Positions 1 through 9,271 of a stretch of 27,394 nucleotides of DNA are shown one piece after another. Source of the stretch: Terfezia claveryi (Eukaryota; Ascomycota; Pezizomycetes; Pezizales; Pezizaceae); contig WHUX01000435.1 of the NCBI GenBank assembly GCA_015179025.1, forward strand, positions 1 through 27,394. The letters are read 5' to 3'. The notes below the pieces were generated by a model. It searched no databases and was not told the DNA's origin. It worked only from the letters and a program-made list of their open reading frames with translations. The translations under genes were made by a program, and so were the position numbers. Position 1 is the stretch's first letter. The number at the start of each line of letters is the position of its first letter.

Positions 1-948
1 AGGTGGTGGTAGAGGTGGTACTGGACCTGTCCAAGTACCATGCATAATGAAATCTTCGATGTTATCATCAATCGATCAAGTTCGTTTAAATGGGCACTGT
101 TGGCCAAGTGGTTGCCCTTGTAGGTCTTTGAGCCTTTGTTTGTGAGTTTGGATTTGGTGAGAGAGTTCTTCTACTGATTCCTTATTAGTTTCACAACTCA
201 GAATACGATCATCTTGTTCATGTTTAATCGCTTTTTGTGCCCAATTATTTAGCTTGCCTACATCTGCCTTGATCCCATCAAACTCAACCTTAGCTGCATC
301 TATTATTATCTCCGTATCCTCCTTGAGCTTCTTTATTAGCTTTTGCTATTGGATTTCTAACATTTCCTTAATGGAAACTGTTAAGTGTTTCACAGCATCT
401 TTTTGTATATCCGTTTGCCCTTTTGGAGCTGCTACTTCTGCAGTTACCTGTTGTTGTAGCAACTTTAAGTCTTTATAAGTTGCTCTAGCACTATTAAATA
501 CAATAGTATGAGCTTCTTGTGCTTGTTTTAGAAAACTAGCTTGGGCATTTAGACCTTTGGTAAGGTTCAGAATTTTGGCTTGTTTCCGTTCGAATTATGT
601 GGCTCTATCAAGAACTATTCTAGCCAATAATTCGTCATATTCTTGTTGGCTTAGTCCTGTATGAGGGGGTCGAATTGGATGTAGTGGGGGTTGTATGGGA
701 TAGTATTGTGAAGAGGTATTGCAATTTGTTCGTCGAGGTGGTCTTTGAGAAGGTAGGCTAAATTGATCAATTAATTCAGGTGGAAATGACTGTAACTTAT
801 CTGGACTATATATAGGGTGTCTTAAGGATTGTATCCTACAGGATAAAATATCCTCCATTGGGATGTCAATGAGATTATCTTCTATATCCGTATCTAATTG
901 TGAAAGATCATGTAGTCTTTGTGTGATGGCATGAGGTATAACATCTGG
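1..948 (-). pseudogene. gag N-terminal part of Ty3/gypsy element A (partial, runs off window)
   Basis: Read on the minus strand, one frame stays open for most of this stretch and matches, residue by residue, the gag regions at 10459-11491 and 13078-14850. It starts with an acidic segment (DTDIEDNLIDIP), then a Pro/Arg-rich stretch around 850-650, then a long Lys/Glu-rich part that looks like a coiled coil (KKLKEDTEIIDAAKVEFD at about 330-280) and ends at the window edge in a Pro-rich hinge. Gag is the structural protein that forms the virus-like particle. I see at least three in-frame stops, for example TAA near 600 and TAG near 345, so the frame is broken, but fewer than in element B. No ATG is obvious upstream before a TAA near 970, so the start is unknown. 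The capsid domain and pol would lie left of the window. Confidence 0.8.
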
Positions 949-1053
949 GAATGTAAGGGGTTAGTAGGGCTGGCGAGGCCCTCTTAGTGTCTGGGAACTA
1001 GATATGATTAGAGTGTATTATAAATGAAAGGAGAATTACTGGCTACAAAGTAA
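949..1053 (-). other. Leader between LTR and gag of element A
   Basis: Short untranslated leader between the end of the LTR and the first recognisable gag codons. No TGG-initial primer-binding site complementary to a tRNA 3' end is visible just after the LTR here or in the matching part of element B. Chromoviruses of the Tf1/sushi group are known to self-prime with the start of their own mRNA, which could explain this, but that is inference. Confidence 0.45.
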
Positions 1054-1623
1054 TATTACGAGGGCGCTATTAACTGATAGCGCTCTTGGGACTATTAGGA
1101 AGGCTATAATTTCCTACCGCAATGATATCTATTCCGCAATACAGAATTTCCATCCTATAGTAGTAAAGTTTAGTCCAACAGTAGTTCCTCATGACAGATC
1201 CTATTTCGTAATACAAAATTAATCCTATGTCCCTTAAATATAAAGTTAACTTAAGACTTAGAACTTTGTAGGCTTCGTGTACACAAGGTGCTCTTGCTTT
1301 CGAATACTCGCTAGTGGTAGAATAAATTCAACCCTAAGTACTTACACTATTTATATCCCATAGTGTTCGTAGATATTATTATGATAAAAATATTTTATAA
1401 AATACGGGCCTACCTGTCACTTTAGAATTTCTTCCTAAGTGTTATGCCATCTACACCTTTTATTAATGCAGTTGCTATCTACACTCATTGTCACAGGTTG
1501 CTAACCTGAACATAAATTTTATTTCCATGTCTACATATTATATGTACTTTGCTTATTACTGGCTTATCCCATTAAAGAATACTTAGCCGAGACAATTAAA
1601 TTTAATTTCAGATACATTACTAA
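1054..1623 (-). mobile_element. 5' LTR of gypsy element A, 3' portion (split by the 7.6-kb insertion)
   Basis: On the minus strand this matches about 12380-12950 of element B's 5' LTR. Together with 9272-10165 it gives an LTR of about 1.46 kb, the same length as in B, which shows that the DNA between is an insertion. The LTR end is placed by the TGACA in B at 12946-12950, here altered to TAATA. An uncorrupted TATA-like box lies inside this portion. Confidence 0.85.
1349..1356 (-). promoter_or_regulatory. TATA-like box in LTR of element A
   Basis: The minus strand reads GATATAAATAGTG, a good TATA-box match inside the LTR, followed after about 30 bases by candidate transcription start sequence and then gag. 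In element B the same place reads GATTTAAATAG, so the box is damaged there. The 7.6-kb insertion lies upstream of it in the LTR, so the core promoter is physically kept but separated from the upstream repeats at 9796-9844. Confidence 0.5.
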
Positions 1624-1955
1624 CATCAGGAAAAAAAATTTGGCGTCCGGACGCAGCACCAAGCGTCCGGACACGATTTTGTGTCCTGTGCGTCCTGTGC
1701 ATCCGAATGCTTCAGGGTATTGTATTACAATCTGGATGCAACTAGGGCCCTGCGCTATGTCGCAATACAATCCCGATGCCATTGGGGCAACAATAGCCGT
1801 CCAGACGGTGGTTAACATAAGCTCAACGTCTGGATGTCAGAGTTCATTCCTATCGCATCAACAACTCAATTAATGTTGTTAATGCTATAGGTTCCATGTC
1901 TGGCATTGCGGAACCAGGGCCCCAAATCGCTCTCTTCTACAATGCATACCCACTC
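1624..1955 (+). repeat. Left terminal and subterminal inverted repeat of the foldback element
   Basis: The outermost bases pair with the right end. Further in, the block CTATAGGTTCCATGTCTGGC at 1888-1907 and the block AATCGCTCTCTTCTACAATG at 1925-1944 have inverted counterparts near 9005-9055, in the same order. The inverted repeat therefore spans roughly 300 bases but is patchy and diverged. Several variants of a CGTCCGGACG or GTCTGGATG motif lie in between. Confidence 0.7.
1643..1654. promoter_or_regulatory. Perfect 12-bp palindrome, candidate transposase-binding site (left)
   Basis: GCGTCCGGACGC is its own reverse complement. It lies 20 bases inside the left end of the element, with a partial second copy at 1663-1673, and recurs exactly at 9155-9166 inside the right end. 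Transposases commonly bind subterminal repeats; that role here is inferred. Confidence 0.5.
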
Positions 1956-2092
1956 ACCACTTGCATGTACGACAGCCAGGTACGTAGCCACTATTGCAGC
2001 CATTGAATATACACATAGCAGAAATATCCATTGTATTCGCTAACAATTATATACACAGAAGTAATAGATATATATATAGAGCATGCAATCGC

Positions 2093-2190
2093 TGCTCCAA
2101 TCGCTCCAATACTCGCTCTAATACTTGCTCTAATACTCGCTCTAATACTCGTTCTTATACTCGCTCTATTACTCACTCTAATGCTTACCA
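2093..2190 (-). repeat. 12-bp tandem array, left arm of hairpin 1 (about 8 units)
   Basis: The unit on the plus strand is TCTAATACTCGC with variants. It is the inverted counterpart of the array at 3072-3345. Because 12 is a multiple of 3, the array stays open in several frames and yields tetrapeptide-repeat open frames that I do not consider genes. Confidence 0.85.
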
Positions 2191-2489
2191 TAATGTGCTG
2201 GGATATAGAGCTAAGGGAAAATGCGCGGGGAAGGGAGGTATATATACAGGAAAACCATAGTTGCTAAGGCCGACTGATAAGGCTGACAATTTAGACTTTC
2301 CGAAGACAATGAGATAAGGGATAACAAGAGAAGTGGCAGGACAGTGATCAATAGCGCTCAGCCCCCTTTCGCCCGCGGCTGCCATACTATTCAATACTTG
2401 GCCTGGTAATTGTCATATTGGGAAATTGTAGTCGTTGTATAGAAATATGTGTGGAGTTCACGCTTTGTGATATGTTTCATAGGAATTCA

Positions 2490-2762
2490 TGCATTCGCAG
2501 GCATATATATATATATATATCGAGAAACTTGTTCTTTGGGAGACATATATATATATATGCGAGAATTTTATGTATCTACGGTCATATATATATATAAGTC
2601 TCCAAAAGCACGAGTTTCTCGCATATATTTATATATATGCCCACGAATGCATGGATTTCTTGCATATATATATATAAGTCTCCAAAAGCACGAGTTTCTT
2701 GCATGTATATATATAAGCTCGTGAATCCATGAATTCTCGCATATATATATATATATATACCT
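2490..2762. repeat. AT-run and GCGAGAAACTCG-type repeats at the centre of hairpin 1
   Basis: Alternating TA runs of about 10 to 20 bases are separated by words such as GCGAGAATTTTATG, CACGAGTTTCTCGC and GGAGAC. The words occur in both orientations around the centre near 2630. The spacing is less regular than in the 38-bp arrays of hairpin 2, but the words are the same, so the two hairpins share an origin at their cores. Confidence 0.75.
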
Positions 2763-3071
2763 GCGAATGCATGAATTCCTATGAAACATATCACAAAGTG
2801 TGAACTTCGCACATTTTCTATACAACGACTACAATTTCCCAATATGACTATTACCAGGCCAGTCATTGAATAGTACGGCACCCGTGGGCGAAAAGGGCCT
2901 GAGCACCATTGATCACTGTCCTGCCACTTCTCTTGTTATCCCTTATCTCATTGTCTTCGGAAAGTCTAAATTGTCGGCCTTACCAGTCGGCCTTGGCAAC
3001 TATGGTTATCCTGTATATATACCTCCCTTTCCCGCACATTTTCCCTTCGCTCTATATCCCAGCACATTACT

Positions 3072-3345
3072 GCGAGTATTAGAGCGAGTAAAAGAGCGAG
3101 TATAAGAGCGAGTATTGGAGTGAGTATTAGGGCGAGTATTAGAGCGAGTATTAGAGCGAGTATTGGAGCAAGTATTAGAGTGAGTATTGGAGCGAGTATT
3201 AGGGCGAGTATTATAGCGAGTATTGGAGCGAGTATTAGAGCGAGTATTGGAGCGAGTATTGGAGCGAGTAATAGAGTGAGTATTAGAATGGCGAGTGTTA
3301 GGGCGAGTATTAGAGCGAGTGTTAGAGCGAGTGTAAGAGCGATTG
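3072..3345 (+). repeat. 12-bp tandem array, right arm of hairpin 1 (about 23 units)
   Basis: The unit is GCGAGTATTAGA, with variants such as GCGAGTATTGGA and GTGAGTATTAGA. Most variation between units is G/A or C/T. Read in different frames it gives long open frames of (ASIR)n, (RSNT)n or (LALI)n on both strands, which are products of the repeat and not genes. Confidence 0.9.
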
Positions 3346-3487
3346 GAGCAGCGATTGCATGCTCTATATATATATCTATTACTTCTGTGTATGTAATTAT
3401 TAGCGAATACAATGGATATTTCTGCTATATGCATATTCAATGGCTGCAATAGTGGCTACATACCTAGCTGTCGTACATGCAAGTGGT

Positions 3488-3565
3488 AACATTATGAAAG
3501 ATTTTTCCTCGCCTCAATGCCCCTCTAGGCCTCCTGACGGACTATGCCAACCCCTTGGATGCCTG
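3488..3565. other. Spacer between hairpins 1 and 2
   Basis: Short single-copy sequence including TTTTTCCTCGCCTCAATGCC. I see no inverted partner within the window and no feature in it. It is the joint between the two palindromes. Confidence 0.5.
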
Positions 3566-4143
3566 GTCGCCCCATGCGCCGTAAAGGCCACCTGTTGATG
3601 CGATCCACGCCCTGACGTTGTACTCAGAAGGTTGGCGCCCTAGGGTTCTGTATTGTGCAACAGCGCCCTGGCACCCTATCTTGTGCATCCGCGCCCTCAA
3701 GCCGTATACTGTTTCTGCTCCTAGGCACCAATCCATAGTCATCCAACGTCCAGGTGCTATAAGACCGCAGTATGCCTCTGTAACGTATGCTGACAGGCAA
3801 CATGTCCACTCTACTTGGCGCGCATGAAGAATAATGGTAATAGCAGCTAGGCAAATGCAGCTAGGTAGAGAGGGGCAGTCAGGCAAAAGCAGCCAGGTAT
3901 AAGCAATACATTGCATGCACTAGGTGAACTTAAGCTTCTATATACACTGATGAGCTATATTTGTACTTCCACCGAACCATTCCATCATAGATCCCACTAG
4001 GACTTTGTCTTGCGCATATGCCTCCCACAATCTAGCCGTTCCCAGACCTCAGCAGTCTCCAAAGTAGTAACCGCCCTCGCTGATGTAGTTATCTACTGCC
4101 ACGAGCAACCCCTAACAGTAGAGCAATTAGCTAGGCAGTCCCA

Positions 4144-5560
4144 CAGAGTCCACGGATTTGCTGACGAGTGAACGTACCTAGCTATGTCTCTGCATATTGA
4201 TAGGGGATATCTCGGGAGTGCACTTGCGAAGTCCTAAAAGCAATTAGCAATGCATCTATATAGAGTCCACTGGTTATCTGGCGAGTTCACATACCTAGCT
4301 ATGTCTGTGCATATTGATAGGGAATATCTCTGGAGTGCACTTGCAGAGTTCTAAGAGCAATTAGCAATGCCCTCATATGCAGTCTGCTGGTTTTCTGGCG
4401 AGTTCACTTATCTAGCTATATCTGTAATTGATAGGGGATACCTTGGGAGGGCACTTGCGGAGTCCTAAGAGCAATTAGCAATGCGTCCACATAGAGTCCA
4501 CTGGTTTTCTAGCGAGTTCACATACCTAGCTATATTTGTGAATATTGATAGGGGATATCTCGGCGGAGTCCTAAGAGAAATTAGCAATGCCCTCACATGG
4601 AGTCCGCTAGTTTTCTGGCGAGTTCACGTACCTAGCTATGCCTGTGTCTGCGCACATAGATTGGGGATATCTCGCAACTGCACTTTGGGCGTCTCAAGAG
4701 CAATTAGCAATGCCTTCACATAGAGTCCGCTGGTTTCTGGTAAGTTCACGTACCTAGCTATGCCTGTGTCTGCGCACATAGATAGGGGATATCTCGAGAG
4801 TGCACTTTGGGTGTCTCAAGAGCAATTAGCAATGCCTTCACATAGAGTCCACTGGTTTCTGGCGAGTTCACATACCTAGCTATGCCTGTGTCTGCGCACA
4901 TAGATTGGGAATATCTCGCAACTACACTTTGGGCGTCCTAAGAGCAATTAGCAATGCCTTCACATAGAGTCTGCTGGTTACTGGCGAGTTCATGTACCTA
5001 GCTATGCCTGTGTCTGTGCACATAGATTGGGGATATCTCGCAACTGCACTTTGGGCGTCCTAAGAGCAATTAGCAATGCCTTCATATAGAGTCCGCTGGT
5101 TTCTGGCGAGTTCACATACCTAGCTATGCTTGTGTCTGCGCACATAGATTGGGGATATCTCGCAACTGCACTATGGGCGTCCTAAGAGCAATTTACAATA
5201 CCTTCACATAGAGTCTGCTGGTTACTGGCAAGTTCACGTACCTAGCTATGCCTGTGTCTGTGCACATAGATTGGGGATATCTCGCAACTGCACTTTGGGC
5301 GTCCTAAGAGTAATTAGCAATGCCTTCACATAGAGTCCGCTGGTTTCTGGCGAGTTCACATACCTAGCTATGCCTATGTCTACGCACATAGATTGGGGAT
5401 ATCTCGCAACTGCACTTTGGAAGTCCTAAGAGTAATTAGCAATGCCTTCACACAGAGTCCACGGGTTGTCTAGCGAGTTCACGCACCTGACTATGTCTGT
5501 GCATTTAGATGGGGGATATCTCGAGAGTGCACTGGGGGAGTCCTAACCTCAGCGCTGGCT
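4144..5560 (+). repeat. Tandem array of about 122-bp units, left arm of hairpin 2 (12 units)
   Basis: Units begin with AGAGTCCGCTGGTTTCTGGC or close variants near 4144, 4262, 4380, 4493, 4600, 4723, 4844, 4966, 5088, 5210, 5332 and 5454. Further conserved words are GAGTTCACGTACCTAGCTAT, GGGGATATCTCG and AGAGCAATTAGCAATGCCTT. The inner units have a regular period of 122; the outer ones are shorter and more varied. That pattern suggests expansion by unequal exchange from the middle. There are no unique spacers, so it is not a CRISPR array. Confidence 0.92.
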
Positions 5561-5844
5561 ACTTGACCTTCTGCCAACTACTGGCTGGCTGCATTATGTG
5601 TCATACCTGTGAAAAGAGGGGGTGCACGTGCTCTCGTGTTCTGTTGGTTCGCATACCTCTGGAAATATGTGTCGGTTGATGCAGCCGGGAAATATGTGTT
5701 GATTGGTCCGAAGGCAGATTTGTGCACACTGGTGTGACAGATCAGCACATGCATGTTTCAGGCTAAATATGCCCGCCAGCCGTGGGTTTACCGAAGTGGG
5801 TAATAGGAGCACTGATGGCAGGCTTGTTAATATGGACTTGTGCA

Positions 5845-6540
5845 TGCGAGAAACTCATACTTTTGGAGACTTATATATATATATGCGAGATACTCGTGCT
5901 TTGGAGATATATATATATATATATATATATGCAAGAAACTTATGCTTTTGAAGCCTTATATATATATATGCGAGAATCTCGTGCTTTTGAGGCTTATTAG
6001 TATATATGCGAGAATCTCATGCTTTTGGAGGCTTATTTATATATATGCGAGAATCTCGTGCTTGTGAGGCTTATTAGTATATATGCGAGAATCTTATGCT
6101 TTTGGAGGCTGATATATATATATGTGAGAAACTCATGCTTTTGATGCATATTAGTATATATGCGAGACACTCGTGCTTTGGAGATATATATATATATATA
6201 TGCGAGAAACTCATGCTTTTGGAGGCTTATATATATATATATGTAACAAACTCATACTTTTGAGACTTATATATATATATGCGAGAAACTCATGCTTTTG
6301 ATGCTTATTAGTATATATGCAAGAAACTCATGCTTTTGGAGATATATATATATATATGCGAGAAACTTGTGCCTTTGGAGATATAGACAGAAATGCATGA
6401 ATTCGTGGGCATATATATATATTCATGTACGAGAAACTCGTTCTTTTGGAGATATAGAGAAATGTATGCATTCGCGGGCAAGACTAATATATATGCATAG
6501 CCGAGAAACTTATGCATTGGTAGTATCTAGTTCTACATGG
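5845..6540 (+). repeat. About 38-bp tandem array, left arm core of hairpin 2 (about 16 units)
   Basis: Each unit joins a TA run of 8 to 22 bases to a constant word such as GCGAGAAACTCATGCTTTTG followed by GAGGCTTA. The word recurs near 5845, 5884, 5930, 5969, 6008, 6048, 6084, 6123, 6161, 6201, 6242, 6281, 6319, 6358, 6427 and 6501. It is mirrored by 6560-6965. Open frames reading YIYIYARN are caused by the TA runs. Confidence 0.88.
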
Positions 6541-6559
6541 AATCAATCTACAAGCCTCA

Positions 6560-6965
6560 AGAGCACGAGATTCTCACATATATACTAATAAGCCTCAAAA
6601 GCACGCATATATATATATAAGCCTTAAAAGCACGAGTTTGTCACATATATATATATATAAGCCTCCAAAAGCATGAGTTTCTCGCATATATATATATATT
6701 TATCTCCAAAGTACTAGTGTCTCGCATATATACTAATATGCATCAAAAGCATAAGTTTCTCACATATATATATATCAGCCTCCAAAAGCATGAGATTCTC
6801 GCATATATACTAATAAGCCTCAAAAGCACGAGATTCTCGCATATATATATATAAGCCTCCAAAAGCATAAGTTTTTCACATATATATATATATATATATA
6901 TATCTCCAAAGCATGAGTATGTCGCATATATATATATAAGTCTCCAAAAGTATGAGTTTCTCGCA
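6560..6965 (-). repeat. About 38-bp tandem array, right arm core of hairpin 2 (about 11 units)
   Basis: Inverted counterpart of 5845-6540, with CAAAAGCATGAGTTTCTCGC joined to TA runs. One unit near 6600 is internally shortened. The two arrays meet near 6545 across about 20 bases of non-repeat sequence, so they would form a tight hairpin loop. Confidence 0.85.
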
Positions 6966-7252
6966 TGCACAAGTCCATATTAACAAGCCCGCCATCAGTG
7001 CTCCTATTACCCACTTCGGTAAACCCATGGCTGATGGGCTTATGTAGCCTGAAACATGCATGTGCTGATCTGTCACACCAGCGTGTGCAAATCTGCCTTT
7101 GGACCAATCAACACATATTTTCTGGCCGCGTCAACTGACACATATTTCCAGGGCTGCGCGAACCAACAGAACACGAGAGCACGTGCACCCCCTCTTTTCA
7201 CAGGTATGATATATAACGCAGCCTGCCAGTAGTCGGTGGAAGGTCAAGCGGC

Positions 7253-8300
7253 CAGCGCTGAGGTTAGGACTCCCCCAGTGCACTCTCGAGATATCCCCCA
7301 TCTAGATGCGCAGACATAGCCAGGTGCGTGAACTTGCCAGACAACCCGCGGACTCTGTGTAAAGGCATTGCTAATTACTCTTAGGATGCCCAAAGTGCAG
7401 TTGCGAGATATCCCCAATGTATGTGCGCAGACATAGGCATAGCTAGGTACGTGAACTCGCCAGAAACTAGCGGACTCTATGTGAAGGCATTGCTAATTGC
7501 TCTTAGGATACCCAAAGTGCAGTTGCGAGATATTCCCAATCTATGTGCGCAGACACAGGGATAGCTAGGTACATGAACTCGCCAGTAACCAGCGGACTCT
7601 ATGTGAAGGCATTGCTAATTGCTCTTAGGATGCCTAAAGTGTAGTTGCGAGATATCCCCAATCTATATGCGCAGACACAGGCATAGCTAGGTACGTGAAC
7701 TCACCAGAAACCAGTGGACTCTATGTGAAGGCATTGCTAATTGCTCTTGAGACGCCCAAAGTGCACTCTCGAGATATCCTCAATCTATGTGCACAGACAC
7801 AGGCATAGCTAGGTACGTGAACTCGCCAGAAAACTAGCGGACTCCATGTGAGGGCATTGCTAATTTCTCTTAGGACTCCGCTGAGATATTCCCTATCAAT
7901 ATTCACAGATATAGCTAGGTATGTGAACTCGCTAGAAAACCAGCAGACTCTATGTGGACGCATTGCTAATTGCTCTTAGGACTCCGCAAGTGCCCTCCCG
8001 AAGTATCCCCTATCAATTACAGATATAGCTAGGTAAGTGAACTCACCAGAAAACCAGTGGACTCCATGTGATGGCATTGCTAATTGCTCTTAGAACTCCG
8101 CAAGTGCACTCTCGAGATATCCCCTATCAATAAGCATAGACATAGCTAGGTATGTGAACTCACCAGATAACCCGCGGACTCTATGTAGATGCATTGCTAA
8201 TTGCTCTTAGGACTCTGCAAGTGCACTCCCAAGATATTTCCTATCAATATGCAGAGACATAGCTAGGTACGTTCACTCGCCAGCAAATCCGTAGACTCTG
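7253..8300 (-). repeat. Tandem array of about 122-bp units, right arm of hairpin 2 (9 units)
   Basis: Inverted counterpart of 4144-5560. GCGGACTCTATGTGAAGGCA or variants recur near 7345, 7468, 7591, 7712, 7837, 7943, 8056, 8173 and 8289. It has three units fewer than the left arm, which accounts for much of the length difference between the arms. Confidence 0.9.
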
Positions 8301-8865
8301 TGGGACTGCCTAGCTAATTGCTCTACTGCTAGGGGTTGCTCGTGGCAGTGGATAACTATATCAGTGAGGGCGGTTACTACTTTGGAGACTGCTGAGGTCT
8401 GGGAACGGCTGGATTGTGGGAGGCATATACGCAGGACAGAGTCCTAGTGGGATCTATGATGGAATGGTGCGGTGGAAGTACAAATATGGCTCATCAGTGT
8501 ATATAGAAGCTCAAGTTCACCTAGTGCATGATATGTATTACTTATACCTAGCTGCCTTTGCCTGACTGCCCCTCTCTGCCTGGCTGCATTTGCCTGGCCC
8601 AAGTAGAGTGGAAATTTTGTCTATCAGGTAGTTGTGTCAGGGCACACACCTACGTTACCGAGGCATACTGTGCTCTTGTAGTACCTGGACGTTGCATGAC
8701 CATGGATTGGCGCCTGGGGGCAGAAACAGTATACGGCTTGAGGGCGGGGACGCACAAGATAGGGCGCCAGGGCGCTGTTCCACAACGCTGAACCCTAGGG
8801 TGCAAAGCCCTAGGGTACAGCATCACGGCATGGATTGTGTTAACAACTGGCTGTGGGGCGCGCGC

Positions 8866-9271
8866 TGCGATGGAGTGGCGCCCGGGTGACAACACTCTTC
8901 CGCGCTGCACCGTTAACTGTCAGTTTGTCTTTAGAACATCACGGGCGTCGGGGGCCGCAAAGGCAAACTGCAATCGTTTCTGATGAAGCGAATGTGCATT
9001 ATAGAAGAGAGCGATTGTGGGCTATCCGTTAGCAATGCCAGCTGTAGAACCTATAGTGTTGGGGACGAGCAGCCCGTTCCATGTTGCGTCCTAGAGGAGG
9101 GAGCATCGGCAAAGCACATGTGTTGCGTCCCAGGCGCGCGAGCACCGTCCGAGTGCGTCCGGACGCTCACGCGCCGAGCGTTTGGCATCTTGATCTTGAG
9201 TTTGTCTCCTATGTGTCCTGTACATCCCAGGCATCCAGACGCACAGGACGCAAATAATATTTTTGGTGATG
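8866..9271 (-). repeat. Right terminal and subterminal inverted repeat of the foldback element
   Basis: Diverged inverted partner of 1624-1955. It keeps the terminal CATCA (minus strand), the palindrome at 9155-9166, a CTATAGGTTCTACAGCTGGC block (minus strand, about 9032-9051) and an AATCGCTCTCTTCTATAATG block (about 8996-9015). It is GC-rich with intact CpG sites, unlike the flanking LTR. Confidence 0.7.
9155..9166. promoter_or_regulatory. Perfect 12-bp palindrome, candidate transposase-binding site (right)
   Basis: GCGTCCGGACGC again, identical to 1643-1654, about 105 bases inside the right end. An exact GC-rich palindrome kept near both ends, where the surrounding sequence has diverged, suggests a functional site; this is inference. 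Confidence 0.5.

Larger units (their letters stand above)
1956..3487. repeat. Hairpin 1: inverted repeat of about 1.5 kb, centre near 2630
   Basis: The left edge ACCACTTGCATGTACGACAG pairs with the right edge at 3468-3487. Matching continues inward through the 12-bp arrays, the blocks at 2270-2480 and 2780-3005, and the AT-rich centre. The right arm is longer than the left mainly because its 12-bp array has about 23 units against about 8. The centre holds (TA)n runs separated by GCGAGAAACTCG-like words, the same word family as in the centre of hairpin 2. A transcript would fold into a long double strand, and the DNA could extrude a cruciform. Confidence 0.85.
3566..8865. repeat. Hairpin 2: inverted repeat of about 5.3 kb, centre near 6545
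   Basis: The left arm (about 3.0 kb) and right arm (about 2.3 kb) carry the same blocks in mirror order: a unique outer part (3566-4140 and 8300-8865), an array of about 122-bp units (4144-5560 and 7253-8300), a unique inner part (5560-5845 and 6965-7253) and a 38-bp array at the core. The arms differ in copy number, 12 against 9 and 16 against 11. In the 105 bases at 5453-5557 compared with 7253-7357 I count six differences by hand, all transitions. The outer edges are approximate because similarity fades. No coding sequence is credible inside. Confidence 0.9.
1624..9271. mobile_element. 7.6-kb non-coding foldback-like element inserted in an LTR
   Basis: Both edges are defined by comparison with the intact LTRs of element B. 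The left end starts CATCAGGAAAAAAAATTTGG and the right end, read on the minus strand, starts CATCACCAAAAATATTATTT, after which both continue with GCGTCC. AA flanks both sides (1622-1623 and 9272-9273) where the intact LTR has a single AA within ACCAATCC, giving a 2-bp target duplication. In order it holds a left subterminal region, hairpin 1, a short spacer, hairpin 2 and a right subterminal region. I found no credible coding sequence: all open frames inside come from tandem repeats or AT runs. Foldback-type elements are known to carry long inverted repeats made of internal tandem arrays, but I cannot assign a superfamily. A non-autonomous DNA transposon moved by an unseen transposase is the best reading. 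Confidence 0.8.

Noticed and set aside
2449..2881. Open frames rich in YIYIY and similar
   Set aside because: Produced by TA runs and the core words of hairpin 1; equivalent frames occur at 5703-6588 and 6743-7107 for the same reason.
3072..3345. Telomere-like or subtelomeric repeat
   Set aside because: GCGAGTATTAGA does not resemble fungal telomere units (TTAGGG type), and the array is an arm of an inverted repeat inside a bounded element.
2966..3452. Overlapping open frames of 110 to 148 codons on both strands
   Set aside because: They are translations of the 12-bp tandem array in different frames; the composition is a four-residue repeat and the same happens on both strands.
3542..3916. 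Minus-strand open frame of 124 codons in the outer arm of hairpin 2, and its mirror at 8558-8889
   Set aside because: The two arms do not preserve the same frame, the residues show no family motif, and the frame overlaps an inverted repeat arm on both strands.
4144..5560. Possible CRISPR array from regularly spaced repeats
   Set aside because: The repeats of about 122 bp are contiguous without unique spacers, are mirrored at 7253-8300, and the context is eukaryotic.
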